From the NCBI GenBank assembly GCA_026416315.1, contig JAOAFK010000043.1:1-9525 (forward strand): a stretch of DNA of 9,525 bases. The letters are read 5' to 3'. A program made the position numbers and the translations under genes. Below the pieces are notes generated by a model that searched no databases, was not told where the DNA came from, and was given only the letters and a program-made list of their open reading frames with translations. Below are positions 1-6,911 of this stretch, one piece after another (the stretch's first letter is position 1; each line of letters begins with the position of its first letter). The DNA comes from Syntrophorhabdaceae bacterium (GTDB taxonomy: Bacteria; Desulfobacterota; Syntrophorhabdia; Syntrophorhabdales; Syntrophorhabdaceae).

Positions 1-1209
1 TACACCGATAAAAAATTCCCTCATCATTATAACCCAATAGTATTGGCCCTTCTTTGTGAGGGTGAGTATTTTTTTTTCCTTTTTTAATGCACCTGTTAGT
101 CTAAAAAACATAATCTCTGCAAAGAGGTGCCTATACACAGAAGTATTATATTTTTTTCCCAGCTCCTGCAAGTCTAATTTTAGCCCAAAAAGCTTCATAA
201 GGAAATCATAGCTTATCTTTTCTTTCAGTGTAAATTCTCTTTTTGCCATGATAGGCAGGATGCCTTTTTCTATCTGGGATATATAGAGATTTATATCAAA
301 AGTATTGGCATAGGCACACCCATTTAAATATCCAATGGAGCCGCTGCCTGTGCCTGCATATTCATCATAATTCACCACATATTCATCAATGAGTGAGTTA
401 TTTTTAGAGAAACACCATGCTGTTGATGGTGTATACCTGCCTGAAAGCATATGGAGAATCTTTAGATACATTCTATTCCCCCTGCCATAATCAACAGGGC
501 CTATCTTTTTATCTAATAGTGCCCTTGTGGTTGAAGATACCATCAACGGATAATAGGTAATCTGATCAACATTGAGTTCAATCAAAGTCTCGAGGTCTTT
601 TTCAAGAATTTCCATAGACTGAATGGGAAAGTTAAAGATCATATCCACATTCAATGTATGGAAATGACCAAGCGTTGATTTTAGCCTTTCTGCAATCTCC
701 TCACCACAACCGTATTTATGATATCTCTCTGTTGCCTTGAGTATTTCGTTATTAAAACTCTGAACACCCACAGATAGACGATTTACACCCATTTCCTTTA
801 GTCTTTTAATATTTTCCGGGGTGAGATGATTTGGGTTAGTTTCAACAGAAATCTCTTTAATATGAAAGGCCTTTCTCGCAAGGTTCAGTGTTTCTTCTAA
901 CTCATCTATGAGAACTGTCGGGGTTCCACCACCTGCATAAAGACCACAAAAATCATAATTTAAATCTTTATATATCAAAAGTTCCTTTCTTAGGGCTTTA
1001 AAATACTTTCTTGCAAGACCTTCCCTGAAGACAACCCTGTTGAAGGAACAGTAAGGGCATAATTCTTCACAGAATGGAATGTGTATATATAAAAGAACAG
1101 GGTTATTATCACGCCTTTCCATGACAGGTATCTTATCTGCAGGAAGGAATTTAAGATAACGGGCATTTTTTTTACGGGCAATAAAGGTAATTGTATTTTC
1201 TATCAGCAT
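1..1209 (-). CDS. HemN/HemW-like radical SAM protein (coproporphyrinogen III oxidase family), 3' end outside window
   Basis: The frame is open for 403 codons from the ATG at 1209 to the left edge, so only the C-terminal end is missing. Residues 41-56 hold YIHIPF followed by the CxxxCxxC iron-sulfur motif (C47, C51, C54), which binds the cluster that cleaves S-adenosylmethionine. GGGTPT at 93-98 and VGVQSFNNEIL near 147-157 are family signatures. The last visible stretch (LTKKGQYYW) fits the HemN-type C-terminal domain. The motif continues CPYCSF and lacks the fourth cysteine of true HemN (CxxxCxxCxC), so HemW or another heme-related subfamily is as likely as coproporphyrinogen oxidase. The usual D-x-x-x-GLP segment reads VDMIFNFP, which also suggests a divergent branch. 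It starts 30 bp after the thioredoxin-fold gene on the same strand, so the two are probably cotranscribed. No clear Shine-Dalgarno precedes this ATG. The family call is firm; the exact reaction is not. Confidence 0.88.
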   Translation of the reverse strand, partial: MLIENTITFIARKKNARYLKFLPADKIPVMERRDNNPVLLYIHIPFCEELCPYCSFNRVVFREGLARKYFKALRKELLIYKDLNYDFCGLYAGGGTPTVLIDELEETLNLARKAFHIKEISVETNPNHLTPENIKRLKEMGVNRLSVGVQSFNNEILKATERYHKYGCGEEIAERLKSTLGHFHTLNVDMIFNFPIQSMEILEKDLETLIELNVDQITYYPLMVSSTTRALLDKKIGPVDYGRGNRMYLKILHMLSGRYTPSTAWCFSKNNSLIDEYVVNYDEYAGTGSGSIGYLNGCAYANTFDINLYISQIEKGILPIMAKREFTLKEKISYDFLMKLFGLKLDLQELGKKYNTSVYRHLFAEIMFFRLTGALKKEKKILTLTKKGQYYWVIMMREFFIGV

Positions 1210-1239
1210 ATATAAGGACAGTTCAAAGGTTCAAAGAAA

Positions 1240-1860
1240 TTACAGTAGCCTTTTTAAGGCATTTAAAACATCATTGGTTCCTTTGAAAACTTCTTTTCTT
1301 TCACCATCAACAATTACACATGAGGGTGTCGCATTGATTTTGTCCTCTTTGTTTAAATATGTTTCAAAGGTCTGATATATACCCTTTTCGTCAAAGGGCT
1401 TAATTTTTATATTATTTTTTTTTAAATACGATTCAAGGTTAGGCGCATCTATTATCTTTTCTTTTGCAGCGTTAAACAGCACTGTTCTTACATGAAATGC
1501 ATAATCGAGATTTTTTTTCTCATTCAGGGCATAAAGAAAGTATTTTACATACATGGAAGAGTTTTTATGAAAAGGCACATCGATAAATGTAACAGTTATA
1601 ATATCTTTCTCTATAAGGGCCTTCAAAACTCCCTCAATCTGAGTTTCGAGGTGGTTACACGGGCCACAGAAATAATCTGTATATAGTCTTATCTTTATTT
1701 TACCTTTTCCGAAAACTGGTAAAAAAGCACTTTCTTCTGTCAGGGCCATAGTTTTTGTGTTCAAAATCTGAAGAAAGGCAAATAAAAAGAAGATTAATAA
1801 TAAAAAAAAGACCTGTATTTTAAAGGTATATGAAATTTGGCTATATCTTTTATAAAACAT
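1240..1860 (-). CDS. Membrane-anchored or exported DsbA-like thioredoxin-fold oxidoreductase
   Basis: This 206-residue protein has a basic N-terminus, then a very hydrophobic segment at about 14-31. That segment is a signal anchor or signal peptide, so the catalytic domain should lie outside the cytoplasmic membrane. The redox motif C65-G-P-C68 sits after a beta strand (KIRLYTDYF). The cis-proline loop is T178-P179 (NATPSC), followed by a further cysteine, C181. Length and helical insert fit the DsbA-like/Thioredoxin_4 group, but the CGPC dipeptide is that of thioredoxin rather than the CPHC of classical DsbA. It may form, break or rearrange disulfides in exported proteins; the direction cannot be read from sequence. 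The radical SAM gene follows 30 bp downstream. There is no Shine-Dalgarno before the ATG, and a promoter-like pair ends only 5 nt upstream of it. Confidence 0.85.
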   Translation of the reverse strand: MFYKRYSQISYTFKIQVFFLLLIFFLFAFLQILNTKTMALTEESAFLPVFGKGKIKIRLYTDYFCGPCNHLETQIEGVLKALIEKDIITVTFIDVPFHKNSSMYVKYFLYALNEKKNLDYAFHVRTVLFNAAKEKIIDAPNLESYLKKNNIKIKPFDEKGIYQTFETYLNKEDKINATPSCVIVDGERKEVFKGTNDVLNALKRLL

Positions 1861-1865
1861 GATTT

Positions 1866-1894
1866 TTTATAATCTATAACTTCATTTTTGTAAA
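1866..1894 (-). promoter_or_regulatory. Possible sigma-70 promoter for the DsbA-like gene
   Basis: On the minus strand, TTTACA (1894-1889) and TATAAA (1871-1866) are separated by 17 bp. Each differs from the consensus by one base. The predicted start would fall at or within a base or two of the ATG at 1860, implying a leaderless transcript. The region is AT-rich, so a chance match is possible. Confidence 0.4.
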
Positions 1895-1908
1895 GAAAAA
1901 TGTATAAT
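1881..1908 (+). promoter_or_regulatory. Possible promoter for the DUF167 gene
   Basis: A perfect TATAAT lies at 1903-1908, six bases before the ATG at 1915. The -35 candidate (TTCATT, 1881-1886) is poor. If used, transcription would begin at about the start codon. It is interleaved with the divergent promoter candidate for the DsbA-like gene in the same 54-bp gap. Confidence 0.3.
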
Positions 1909-1914
1909 TAATCA

Positions 1915-2133
1915 ATGGTTATCGAAATTAAAGTCATAACTAATGCAGGAAAAAGGGAGATTAAAAAAGAGGGGGATATTTTTAAGGTAAAGCTTACCTC
2001 ACCACCTGTTGAAGGACGGGCAAATAGAGAACTTATTGAGTATCTTGCAGAGGTATTTTCTGTGAAAAAGACGGACATAAAGATTATAACGGGCGAAAAG
2101 GATAAAAGAAAGGTTGTTTTTATCCAGAGCTGA
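1915..2133 (+). CDS. DUF167/YggU (UPF0235) family protein
   Basis: This 72-residue protein matches the compact DUF167 fold throughout. It has a beta-strand start (VIEIKVITNAGKREI), the family hallmark SPPVEGRANRELIEYLAEVF at about 29-48, and the closing ITGEKDKRKVVFI strand. Family members are widespread in bacteria and archaea and have known structures, but no agreed biochemical role. Its length is typical. It is the only plus-strand gene in the left half, diverging from the DsbA-like gene across 54 bp. It converges on the acyl-CoA synthetase beta gene, and the two coding ends overlap by 14 bp (2120-2133). The ATG has no good Shine-Dalgarno; only an A-rich stretch and TATAAT precede it. Confidence 0.9.
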   Translation: MVIEIKVITNAGKREIKKEGDIFKVKLTSPPVEGRANRELIEYLAEVFSVKKTDIKIITGEKDKRKVVFIQS

Positions 2134-2770
2134 TTTTCAGACGGGCATCGCATATTTTTATCTTATCTGATACAAAAACTGGGTTTAAATCCATCTCTTC
2201 AATTGTTTTATTGTTTTCAATTAGCTGTGATATTTGAAGCAAGAAATCCACAATCATATCAGGATTAATCTTTTTCTGTCTTGGACTCGAAAGTATTTTC
2301 GAGATAGATAGTTCTTCTATCATCTCTTTTGCATCCTTTTTATCTATTGGTAATGGCCTAAATGTTATATCCCTTAATGCCTCCACATATATCCCACCTT
2401 GACCGAACATAATTACATGCCCGAATTGCCTATCTTCGTATACTCCAACAATGAATTCAAGACCTTTTCCTATTTCCTGAATGATTATACCGTCAAGTTC
2501 TTTAACACGGCCCGTGATGTTAAAGATATGGACAAGTTCGTTGAATGCGCTTCTCACCTCTTTTTCATTTATAAGAAAAGCCCTTACACCTTGTAATTCT
2601 GTTTTATGTATTACAGTTTTTGAAGAAATTTTAAGGGTCACGGGAAAACCTATGTCTTTTGCAATAGATGCTGCCGTCTCCTCTGAAATGGCAATTTTAC
2701 TCTCAAGGACGGAAAATCCTTGCCTTCTTAAAAATTCAAGGGCATCCATTCCGAGTAAAAAAGTTTCCAT
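2120..2770 (-). CDS. NDP-forming acyl-CoA synthetase, beta subunit (ATP-grasp)
   Basis: The 216 residues match the ATP-grasp beta subunit of ADP-forming acetyl/acyl-CoA synthetases, slightly shorter than the roughly 230 usual. Visible elements are FPVTLKISS (43-50, nucleotide-binding lysine K47), IHKTELQGV (54-62) carrying the conserved histidine H55, GLEFIVGVYEDRQFG (103-117), FGQGGIYVE (122-130) and EMDLNP (192-197) with the metal-binding acidic and Asn residues. In the family this subunit takes phosphate from the alpha-subunit phosphohistidine and passes it to ADP, so cleavage of acyl-CoA yields ATP. LQGV replaces the usual GGV after the HK motif. The gene starts 3 bp after the alpha stop and has a clear Shine-Dalgarno (AAAGGA about 9 nt upstream), so it is translated from the alpha transcript. 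The natural acid substrate cannot be told from sequence. Confidence 0.92.
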   Translation of the reverse strand: METFLLGMDALEFLRRQGFSVLESKIAISEETAASIAKDIGFPVTLKISSKTVIHKTELQGVRAFLINEKEVRSAFNELVHIFNITGRVKELDGIIIQEIGKGLEFIVGVYEDRQFGHVIMFGQGGIYVEALRDITFRPLPIDKKDAKEMIEELSISKILSSPRQKKINPDMIVDFLLQISQLIENNKTIEEMDLNPVFVSDKIKICDARLKISSG

Positions 2771-2773
2771 CTT

Positions 2774-4165
2774 CTAATCCTTTTTCATTGAAATCTCATA
2801 GAGATTTGCCATAGCCTTTGCTGCCCTTTCTGGTGTGTGAATTACAGCTACTCCCTTTCTCCCGTCTATATTATCTATCTCTTTATCCCAGACGCCATGG
2901 GGAGCGTTAAAACATGCAATTACAGGCTTTTTAAATGGTTCCATCCCTTCTAAAATCCTTCCCATATCCCGTGTTATATTCAGATTTGCAGATGCAAAAA
3001 TCGCAATAAAGATAATACCATCAGTATTTTCATCCTCTGATACGACCTTAAGGATATTCAATATGGTTTCAGGGCTGTACCATGCAGGACCCATATCCAC
3101 AGGGTTTGTCCTTATGGCAACAGGTGGGAGGAGTTTATTGATGGCGTTCTGCGTATGCTCGGAAAATCTTGAAAGAACCATGCCTGAAGACTCAATTGCA
3201 TCAGCGGCAATCATGCCAGGTCCTGCCTGGCTTGAAAGCACGGCAACGCGATTTCCTTTCATGGGCGCACATATATCTAAAACCTTTGCCGTATCGATTA
3301 GCTCCTCTGATGAATTTACCTCAAAGATTTTTGCCTGACGGAGGGCACCTTTCCATATTTTGTAGTTCCCTGCAAGGCTACCTGTATGGAAACGACTTGC
3401 AGCATCACCTTTTTCGCTTCTACCTGCCTTATAGGCAATTACAGGTTTTTTCTTTTTGCTATTGCAAATAGCACGAAAAAGCCTTCTCGGTTCATCTATA
3501 CCTTCAATATATAATGCAATCACACGGGTTGCTTCATCTTCTTCCATAAAAAATTTTACAGCTTCAGGAAAATCCACATTTACCCGGTTTCCTAAACTCA
3601 TAAGTTTTGCCATCCCCATTCTTTCTTCCATGGCAAGGAATCCACAGAGATGACAGAATCCACCGCTCTGACTAATGAGTGTCACACCTCCATTTTTGAT
3701 AAGAGAGAATTCATATGTGAAAGAGGCATTTACACTGTCAGTAAGATTTACAAAACCAAAAGTATTTGGGCCGATTATGGGGATCTTGAATTCATATGCA
3801 ATCCTTTTTATTTCATCTTCAAGGGCTTTGCCCTCTTCACCATCTATCTCTTTATAACCCGCAGTGATAAGCACAACACCTTTTATATCCTTCTTACCAC
3901 ACTCATTTAGTATCTGTGGCACCCGTGTCGCAGGGACAACGATAACCGCCAAGTCAACAGGATATGGAATATCTGAAAGGGATGGATATGCCTTAATGCC
4001 CCAGATGGTCTGAGAGTTAGGATTTACGGGGTAGATGGGGTGATTATAATTTCCTTTTACAAGGCTTTTCATTACATGATACCCGAGCTTATCAAAGCTA
4101 TCTGATGCACCTATAACAGCAATTGATTCAGGGGAAAAGAGCCTTTTTAATTTTTCACCAAACAT
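2774..4165 (-). CDS. NDP-forming acyl-CoA synthetase, alpha subunit (CoA-binding and CoA-ligase domains)
   Basis: This 463-residue protein has a Rossmann CoA-binding domain (SPESIAVIGAS at 11-21, IYPVNP at 44-49, VVLITAGYKE at 97-106). Two succinyl-CoA-ligase-like domains follow: SQSGG at 165-169, SLGNRVNVDF at 190-199 and LYIEGIDEPRRLF at 218-230. H260 in RFHTGSLAG is the expected phosphorylated histidine, near His257 reported in the Pyrococcus enzyme. The family interconverts acyl-CoA, ADP and phosphate with acid, CoA and ATP in the cytoplasm, usually to conserve energy during fermentation. Alpha and beta are separate genes, as in archaeal ACD, not one fused protein. Two motifs deviate: GPNT (132-135) where GPNC is usual, and a cysteine-bearing SQSGGFCHLCG. 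There is no Shine-Dalgarno at the ATG; a good promoter lies 20-48 bp upstream. Confidence 0.93.
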   Translation of the reverse strand: MFGEKLKRLFSPESIAVIGASDSFDKLGYHVMKSLVKGNYNHPIYPVNPNSQTIWGIKAYPSLSDIPYPVDLAVIVVPATRVPQILNECGKKDIKGVVLITAGYKEIDGEEGKALEDEIKRIAYEFKIPIIGPNTFGFVNLTDSVNASFTYEFSLIKNGGVTLISQSGGFCHLCGFLAMEERMGMAKLMSLGNRVNVDFPEAVKFFMEEDEATRVIALYIEGIDEPRRLFRAICNSKKKKPVIAYKAGRSEKGDAASRFHTGSLAGNYKIWKGALRQAKIFEVNSSEELIDTAKVLDICAPMKGNRVAVLSSQAGPGMIAADAIESSGMVLSRFSEHTQNAINKLLPPVAIRTNPVDMGPAWYSPETILNILKVVSEDENTDGIIFIAIFASANLNITRDMGRILEGMEPFKKPVIACFNAPHGVWDKEIDNIDGRKGVAVIHTPERAAKAMANLYEISMKKD

Positions 4166-4184
4166 GATTGAAGGTGTTTAAAAC

Positions 4185-4213
4185 ATGATAACAAAGCAAT
4201 TTTTCTATGTCAA
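4185..4213 (-). promoter_or_regulatory. Sigma-70-type promoter for the acyl-CoA synthetase genes
   Basis: On the minus strand a perfect -35 TTGACA (4213-4208) is followed after 17 bp by TATCAT (4190-4185), one base off the -10 consensus. The predicted start near 4178 gives a leader of about 13 nt before the ATG at 4165. This suggests the alpha and beta genes can be transcribed independently of the TIM-barrel gene upstream. Confidence 0.6.
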
Positions 4214-4238
4214 AAATTTTTTGCATTTTATTAATTGA

Positions 4239-4997
4239 TTATTTTAGAAATTCTTTTAGATTTTTAATGCTCTCTATGGCATATCTTTCTTCATGAAACT
4301 CTGTGGTAAAACGGATTTCAGGCAGATTTTTGATAAAGGATTTCAGGTCTTTAAATGGGAAAGTCCCTCTACCTAAGGGGAGGTGATCATCTGAAGTTCC
4401 ATGATTGTCGTGGATATGCATCTCTCTTATTTTGTTTTTGAGCGGTATTAACCACTCATCTAAATCAACCTTTGAGAAGAGATTGAAATGGCCTGTATCA
4501 AAACAAAAATAGAGATTTTTTTCCTTAAAATAACCAAAAAGGGCTATAAAAGTGGCGGGTGTCTCCTCAAAGATGTTTTCAAGTATGACCTCCATATGAT
4601 CTCCTGCATGACTTAACACCTCATGCCAAGTCTCAATGCTATTTTCAAGCCACAACTGTTCATTGCCATCAAAACGCCATTTGTCATAGCCTGGATGGCA
4701 TACAACACCTTTTGCATGAATATTAAGAGCCACATCCACGGACTTTTTTATTTTCTCAATGGAAATCCTTTTTATTGCCCTGTCATAACCACCAGGACTT
4801 AAATCCATAAAGGGTGCATGCACTGTTGCTTCAACACCGCATTCTGTAAGAACCTTTCCGAGCTCCTTTACTTCATTTAGGGATAAATCATCGAGGAGGT
4901 TATTTTCCGTATAAATCTCCACACCTACCTCGAGTTCCATTATCTTTTTTATATTTTTTGATACCATTCTATATGGAATGTTTATAAACACTTTCAT
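4239..4997 (-). CDS. Sugar-phosphate isomerase/epimerase-like TIM barrel (AP-endonuclease-2 fold)
   Basis: These 252 residues fit the xylose-isomerase-like TIM-barrel superfamily. The barrel metal ligands can be read in order: H60 (VHAPF), H101 (CHPG), E140 (ILENIFEE), D167 and H170 (FDTGHF), H196 (HIHDN), D203 and H205 (DDHLPLGRG) and E233 (TTEFHEE). These correspond to all nine ligands of the three-metal centre of endonuclease IV, although the short loops and the DNHG/PLGRG context look like the sugar isomerase/epimerase branch. There is no signal peptide, so it should be cytoplasmic. The substrate is unknown. It lies 73 bp upstream of the acyl-CoA synthetase alpha gene on the same strand, but that gene has its own promoter, so a functional link is uncertain. 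No Shine-Dalgarno precedes the ATG. Confidence 0.82.
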   Translation of the reverse strand: MKVFINIPYRMVSKNIKKIMELEVGVEIYTENNLLDDLSLNEVKELGKVLTECGVEATVHAPFMDLSPGGYDRAIKRISIEKIKKSVDVALNIHAKGVVCHPGYDKWRFDGNEQLWLENSIETWHEVLSHAGDHMEVILENIFEETPATFIALFGYFKEKNLYFCFDTGHFNLFSKVDLDEWLIPLKNKIREMHIHDNHGTSDDHLPLGRGTFPFKDLKSFIKNLPEIRFTTEFHEERYAIESIKNLKEFLK

Positions 4998-5101
4998 GAG
5001 TTTTAATTTACAGGTTTAAAGGATATAAAGCAAATAATTTTTAAATGATTCTTTTTTAACGAAAATACTAACCTCTCCCATTTTTAATGGAAGTTATTAT
5101 G

Positions 5102-5809
5102 TTAATATTCAAGTTCACCCGGTTTATCCACTTTAATAAAATTATCAAGATCAAGGGCGTAATCCAGTCCGGGTTGAATTGTGGCCTCATTAGAGTAACC
5201 CCATTTCGACCAGTATCCAAGACCTTCCTTATCTACAAATTTAACCTTCAATATAGTCTTTACACTTTTATAGGCATATTTTGGGGGTATAATAAGTCTC
5301 AATGGTGCACCATGCTCATCAGGCAAAGGTGCGTCATTCATCTCATAGACAAAAATGGTGCGGGGGTGTAAAAGGTCAGACATGGGTATAAATTCATAGT
5401 AGCCATCCGCTGAATAAAAATATACAAATTTTGCATCTTTTTTAGGTTTCACAATATTTAAAAGCTCAATGGGTCTGAAACCACCCCATTTTGCCTTGCT
5501 TGACCACGATTCCACACACTTAAGCCTTGATGTCTGGACAGTCTTTTTAAGCTTTTTAAGTTCATTTAGACTAAAGGCACCGGGATTTTCACACAGGCCT
5601 TCTACTTCAAGCCTCCAGGTTTCACGGTTTAAAGGCTCAATAGGATTAATAAACCTCACATAAAATCCTTTTTTGTCTTCATTGGTTAACATCTTTTTCA
5701 CCTCTTTTGCATCCAATGTTGAATAGGGGATAATTACGCAGGTTGCAAGGACACTTAAAAACTTTATAAAATCCCTTCTTGTAAATTCCCTGCTATCCAA
5801 AGAAATCAT
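5102..5809 (-). CDS. Tat-exported sulfite-oxidase-fold molybdopterin oxidoreductase (YedY/MsrP-like)
   Basis: This 235-residue protein begins with a twin-arginine signal: TRRDFIKFL at 10-18, a hydrophobic stretch to about 28, then STLDAKE. This indicates folded export after cofactor insertion. The oxidoreductase molybdopterin-binding domain follows (WRLEVEGL at 65-72). C98 in LKCVESWSS is the expected molybdenum ligand, aligning with the RCVEAWS motif of E. coli YedY. Also visible are KWGGF (107-111), FYSADGYYE (131-139), the HGAPLRLIIPP core (166-176) and GYWSKWGYSNEA near the end. At about 235 residues it is shorter than E. coli MsrP (about 334). MsrP repairs oxidised methionine with the haem protein MsrQ, and no MsrQ is visible here, so substrate and electron partner are open. 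AAAAAAGG lies 3-4 nt before the ATG, a short spacing. It diverges from the DUF362 gene. Confidence 0.88.
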   Translation of the reverse strand: MISLDSREFTRRDFIKFLSVLATCVIIPYSTLDAKEVKKMLTNEDKKGFYVRFINPIEPLNRETWRLEVEGLCENPGAFSLNELKKLKKTVQTSRLKCVESWSSKAKWGGFRPIELLNIVKPKKDAKFVYFYSADGYYEFIPMSDLLHPRTIFVYEMNDAPLPDEHGAPLRLIIPPKYAYKSVKTILKVKFVDKEGLGYWSKWGYSNEATIQPGLDYALDLDNFIKVDKPGELEY

Positions 5810-5834
5810 CTACCTTTTTTGGATGTTTTTAGTA

Positions 5835-5862
5835 TTGACAAAATAGAAATAAACATTACATT
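5835..5862 (+). promoter_or_regulatory. Possible sigma-70 promoter for the DUF362 gene
   Basis: A perfect TTGACA (5835-5840) is followed after 16 bp by TACATT (5857-5862, four of six matches). This places the predicted start at about the ATG at 5870. A 6-bp AT inverted repeat (AATAAA 5848-5853, TTTATT 5861-5866) overlaps the -10 and could be an operator, but such repeats are common by chance in AT-rich DNA. Confidence 0.4.
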
Positions 5863-5869
5863 TATTCTA

Positions 5870-6748
5870 ATGCATAGAAGAGATTTTTTAAAGCTCGTTT
5901 TCACATCCCTTGCGTTGAATAAAATTCCCACACAACTTTTTGCCCAGGAAACTCCTGCTGTGGCAGTTTCAGAAGGTAAAGATTATGCTGAAATTACAAG
6001 GGCTTGCATATCTGCCTTAGGGGGAATGAACAGGTACGTTAAAAAAGGAGATGTCGTTGTTGTAAAACCCAATATCGGCTGGGATAGAAAACCCGAGTAT
6101 GCTGCCAACACACACCCCATCGTAGTAAAAACAATAGTTGAGGAATGCCTGAAGGCAGGTGCGAAAATTGTAAAGGTCTTTGACAATACATGCAATGACC
6201 CGAGAAGGTGTTATGAAAACAGTGGCATTGCGGGGATATTAAAAGATTTGAAGGGGGTGGAACTGAAATATACAGAAAGTGAGAGGTTTAAGGATGTTAA
6301 AATAAACGGTGTTTTTTTAAAAAACTGGGAAATATACGAAGATGCATTAAAGGCAAATGTGTTTATAAACTGCCCTATTGCAAAACACCACGGGTTAACA
6401 GGGCTGACACTGGGGCTTAAAAACATGATGGGTATCATGGGAGGCAACAGGGGTTATATCCACAGGGAGATAGAGGATGCCCTTGCGGATCTCAATGCCT
6501 TTATAAAGAGTCATCTTGTTATTATCGATGCCACAAGGATTCTTACAAATCATGGGCCCCAGGGAGGTAATTTAAAAGATGTAAAGGTGTTAAACAAAGT
6601 CATAGCTTCAAGAGATATTGTGGCAGCAGATGCATATGCCACAACACTTTTTAATTTGAAACCCCAGGATATTTCCACAACAGTGGTAGCGTATAAAAGG
6701 GGTCTCGGTGAGATGAACCTGAATAAAATTAAAGTGTTAAAGCTATAA
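5870..6748 (+). CDS. Tat-signal DUF362 family protein
   Basis: I start this gene at the ATG at 5870, because MHRRDFLKLVFTSLAL is a Tat-type leader ending near QLFA (residue 25). An upstream in-frame TTG at 5819 would bury that leader and lies only 9 bp from the divergent gene. The 292-residue product has the DUF362 hallmarks: VVVKPNIGWDR (63-73), VFINCPIAKHHGLTGLTLGLKNMMG (164-188, an N-x-P-x-x-K-x-H segment followed by KN-x-x-G) and a histidine within RGYIHRE. DUF362 proteins are widespread in anaerobes and often occur beside redox genes. Some carry extra 4Fe-4S domains, but none is seen here: the cysteines (C47, C93, C108, C114, C168) form no ferredoxin motif. Function is unknown. The shared 60-bp divergent region with the molybdopterin gene suggests a joint role at the cell exterior. 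There is no Shine-Dalgarno at the ATG. Confidence 0.85.
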   Translation: MHRRDFLKLVFTSLALNKIPTQLFAQETPAVAVSEGKDYAEITRACISALGGMNRYVKKGDVVVVKPNIGWDRKPEYAANTHPIVVKTIVEECLKAGAKIVKVFDNTCNDPRRCYENSGIAGILKDLKGVELKYTESERFKDVKINGVFLKNWEIYEDALKANVFINCPIAKHHGLTGLTLGLKNMMGIMGGNRGYIHREIEDALADLNAFIKSHLVIIDATRILTNHGPQGGNLKDVKVLNKVIASRDIVAADAYATTLFNLKPQDISTTVVAYKRGLGEMNLNKIKVLKL

Positions 6749-6878
6749 TAATTACAGACATAAACAACACATTTTTTGCCCCCATAAATCAAGCCTATAA
6801 AAGAGAAATCCATTATCTAAAATAAAATTTTAAAACTAGATCAATTAAATACCAATCACACAAATGAAACTATAAAAG

Positions 6879-6895
6879 TGTATAAAAATTATACA
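6879..6895. promoter_or_regulatory. Palindrome 1, candidate enhancer-binding (UAS) site
   Basis: TGTATAAAAATTATACA is a perfect 17-bp inverted repeat (7-bp arms, 3-bp centre). Its centre lies about 132 bp upstream of the predicted sigma-54 start (7019), in the range where activators of sigma-54 promoters bind. Confidence 0.45.
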
Positions 6896-6911
6896 TTCCT
6901 GGGTATTAGTT

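Noticed and set aside
990..1181. 63-codon minus-strand frame inside the radical SAM gene
   Set aside because: It overlaps the well-supported HemN-like frame, which carries the CxxxCxxC motif, in another register.
2481..2777. Plus-strand open frame of 98 codons opposite the ATP-grasp gene
   Set aside because: It is the complement of a strongly conserved coding sequence, with no family resemblance or ribosome-binding site.
3063..3910. Several plus-strand open frames opposite the acyl-CoA synthetase alpha gene
   Set aside because: They are antisense shadows of a conserved gene and show no recognisable protein features.
4208..4225. A-rich/T-rich dyad (CAAAAATTTTTTG) as a terminator for the TIM-barrel gene
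   Set aside because: It has no G-C stem and overlaps the -35 element of a good promoter for the next gene.
5076..5092. Hairpin (CCATT/AATGG core) downstream of the molybdopterin gene
   Set aside because: The stem is short with one wobble pair on the minus-strand RNA, and no U-run follows directly, so it is not called a terminator.
5819..5869. N-terminal extension of the DUF362 gene from a TTG start at 5819
   Set aside because: It would place 17 residues before the Tat leader and starts only 9 bp from the divergent gene. The ATG at 5870 gives a normal Tat signal.
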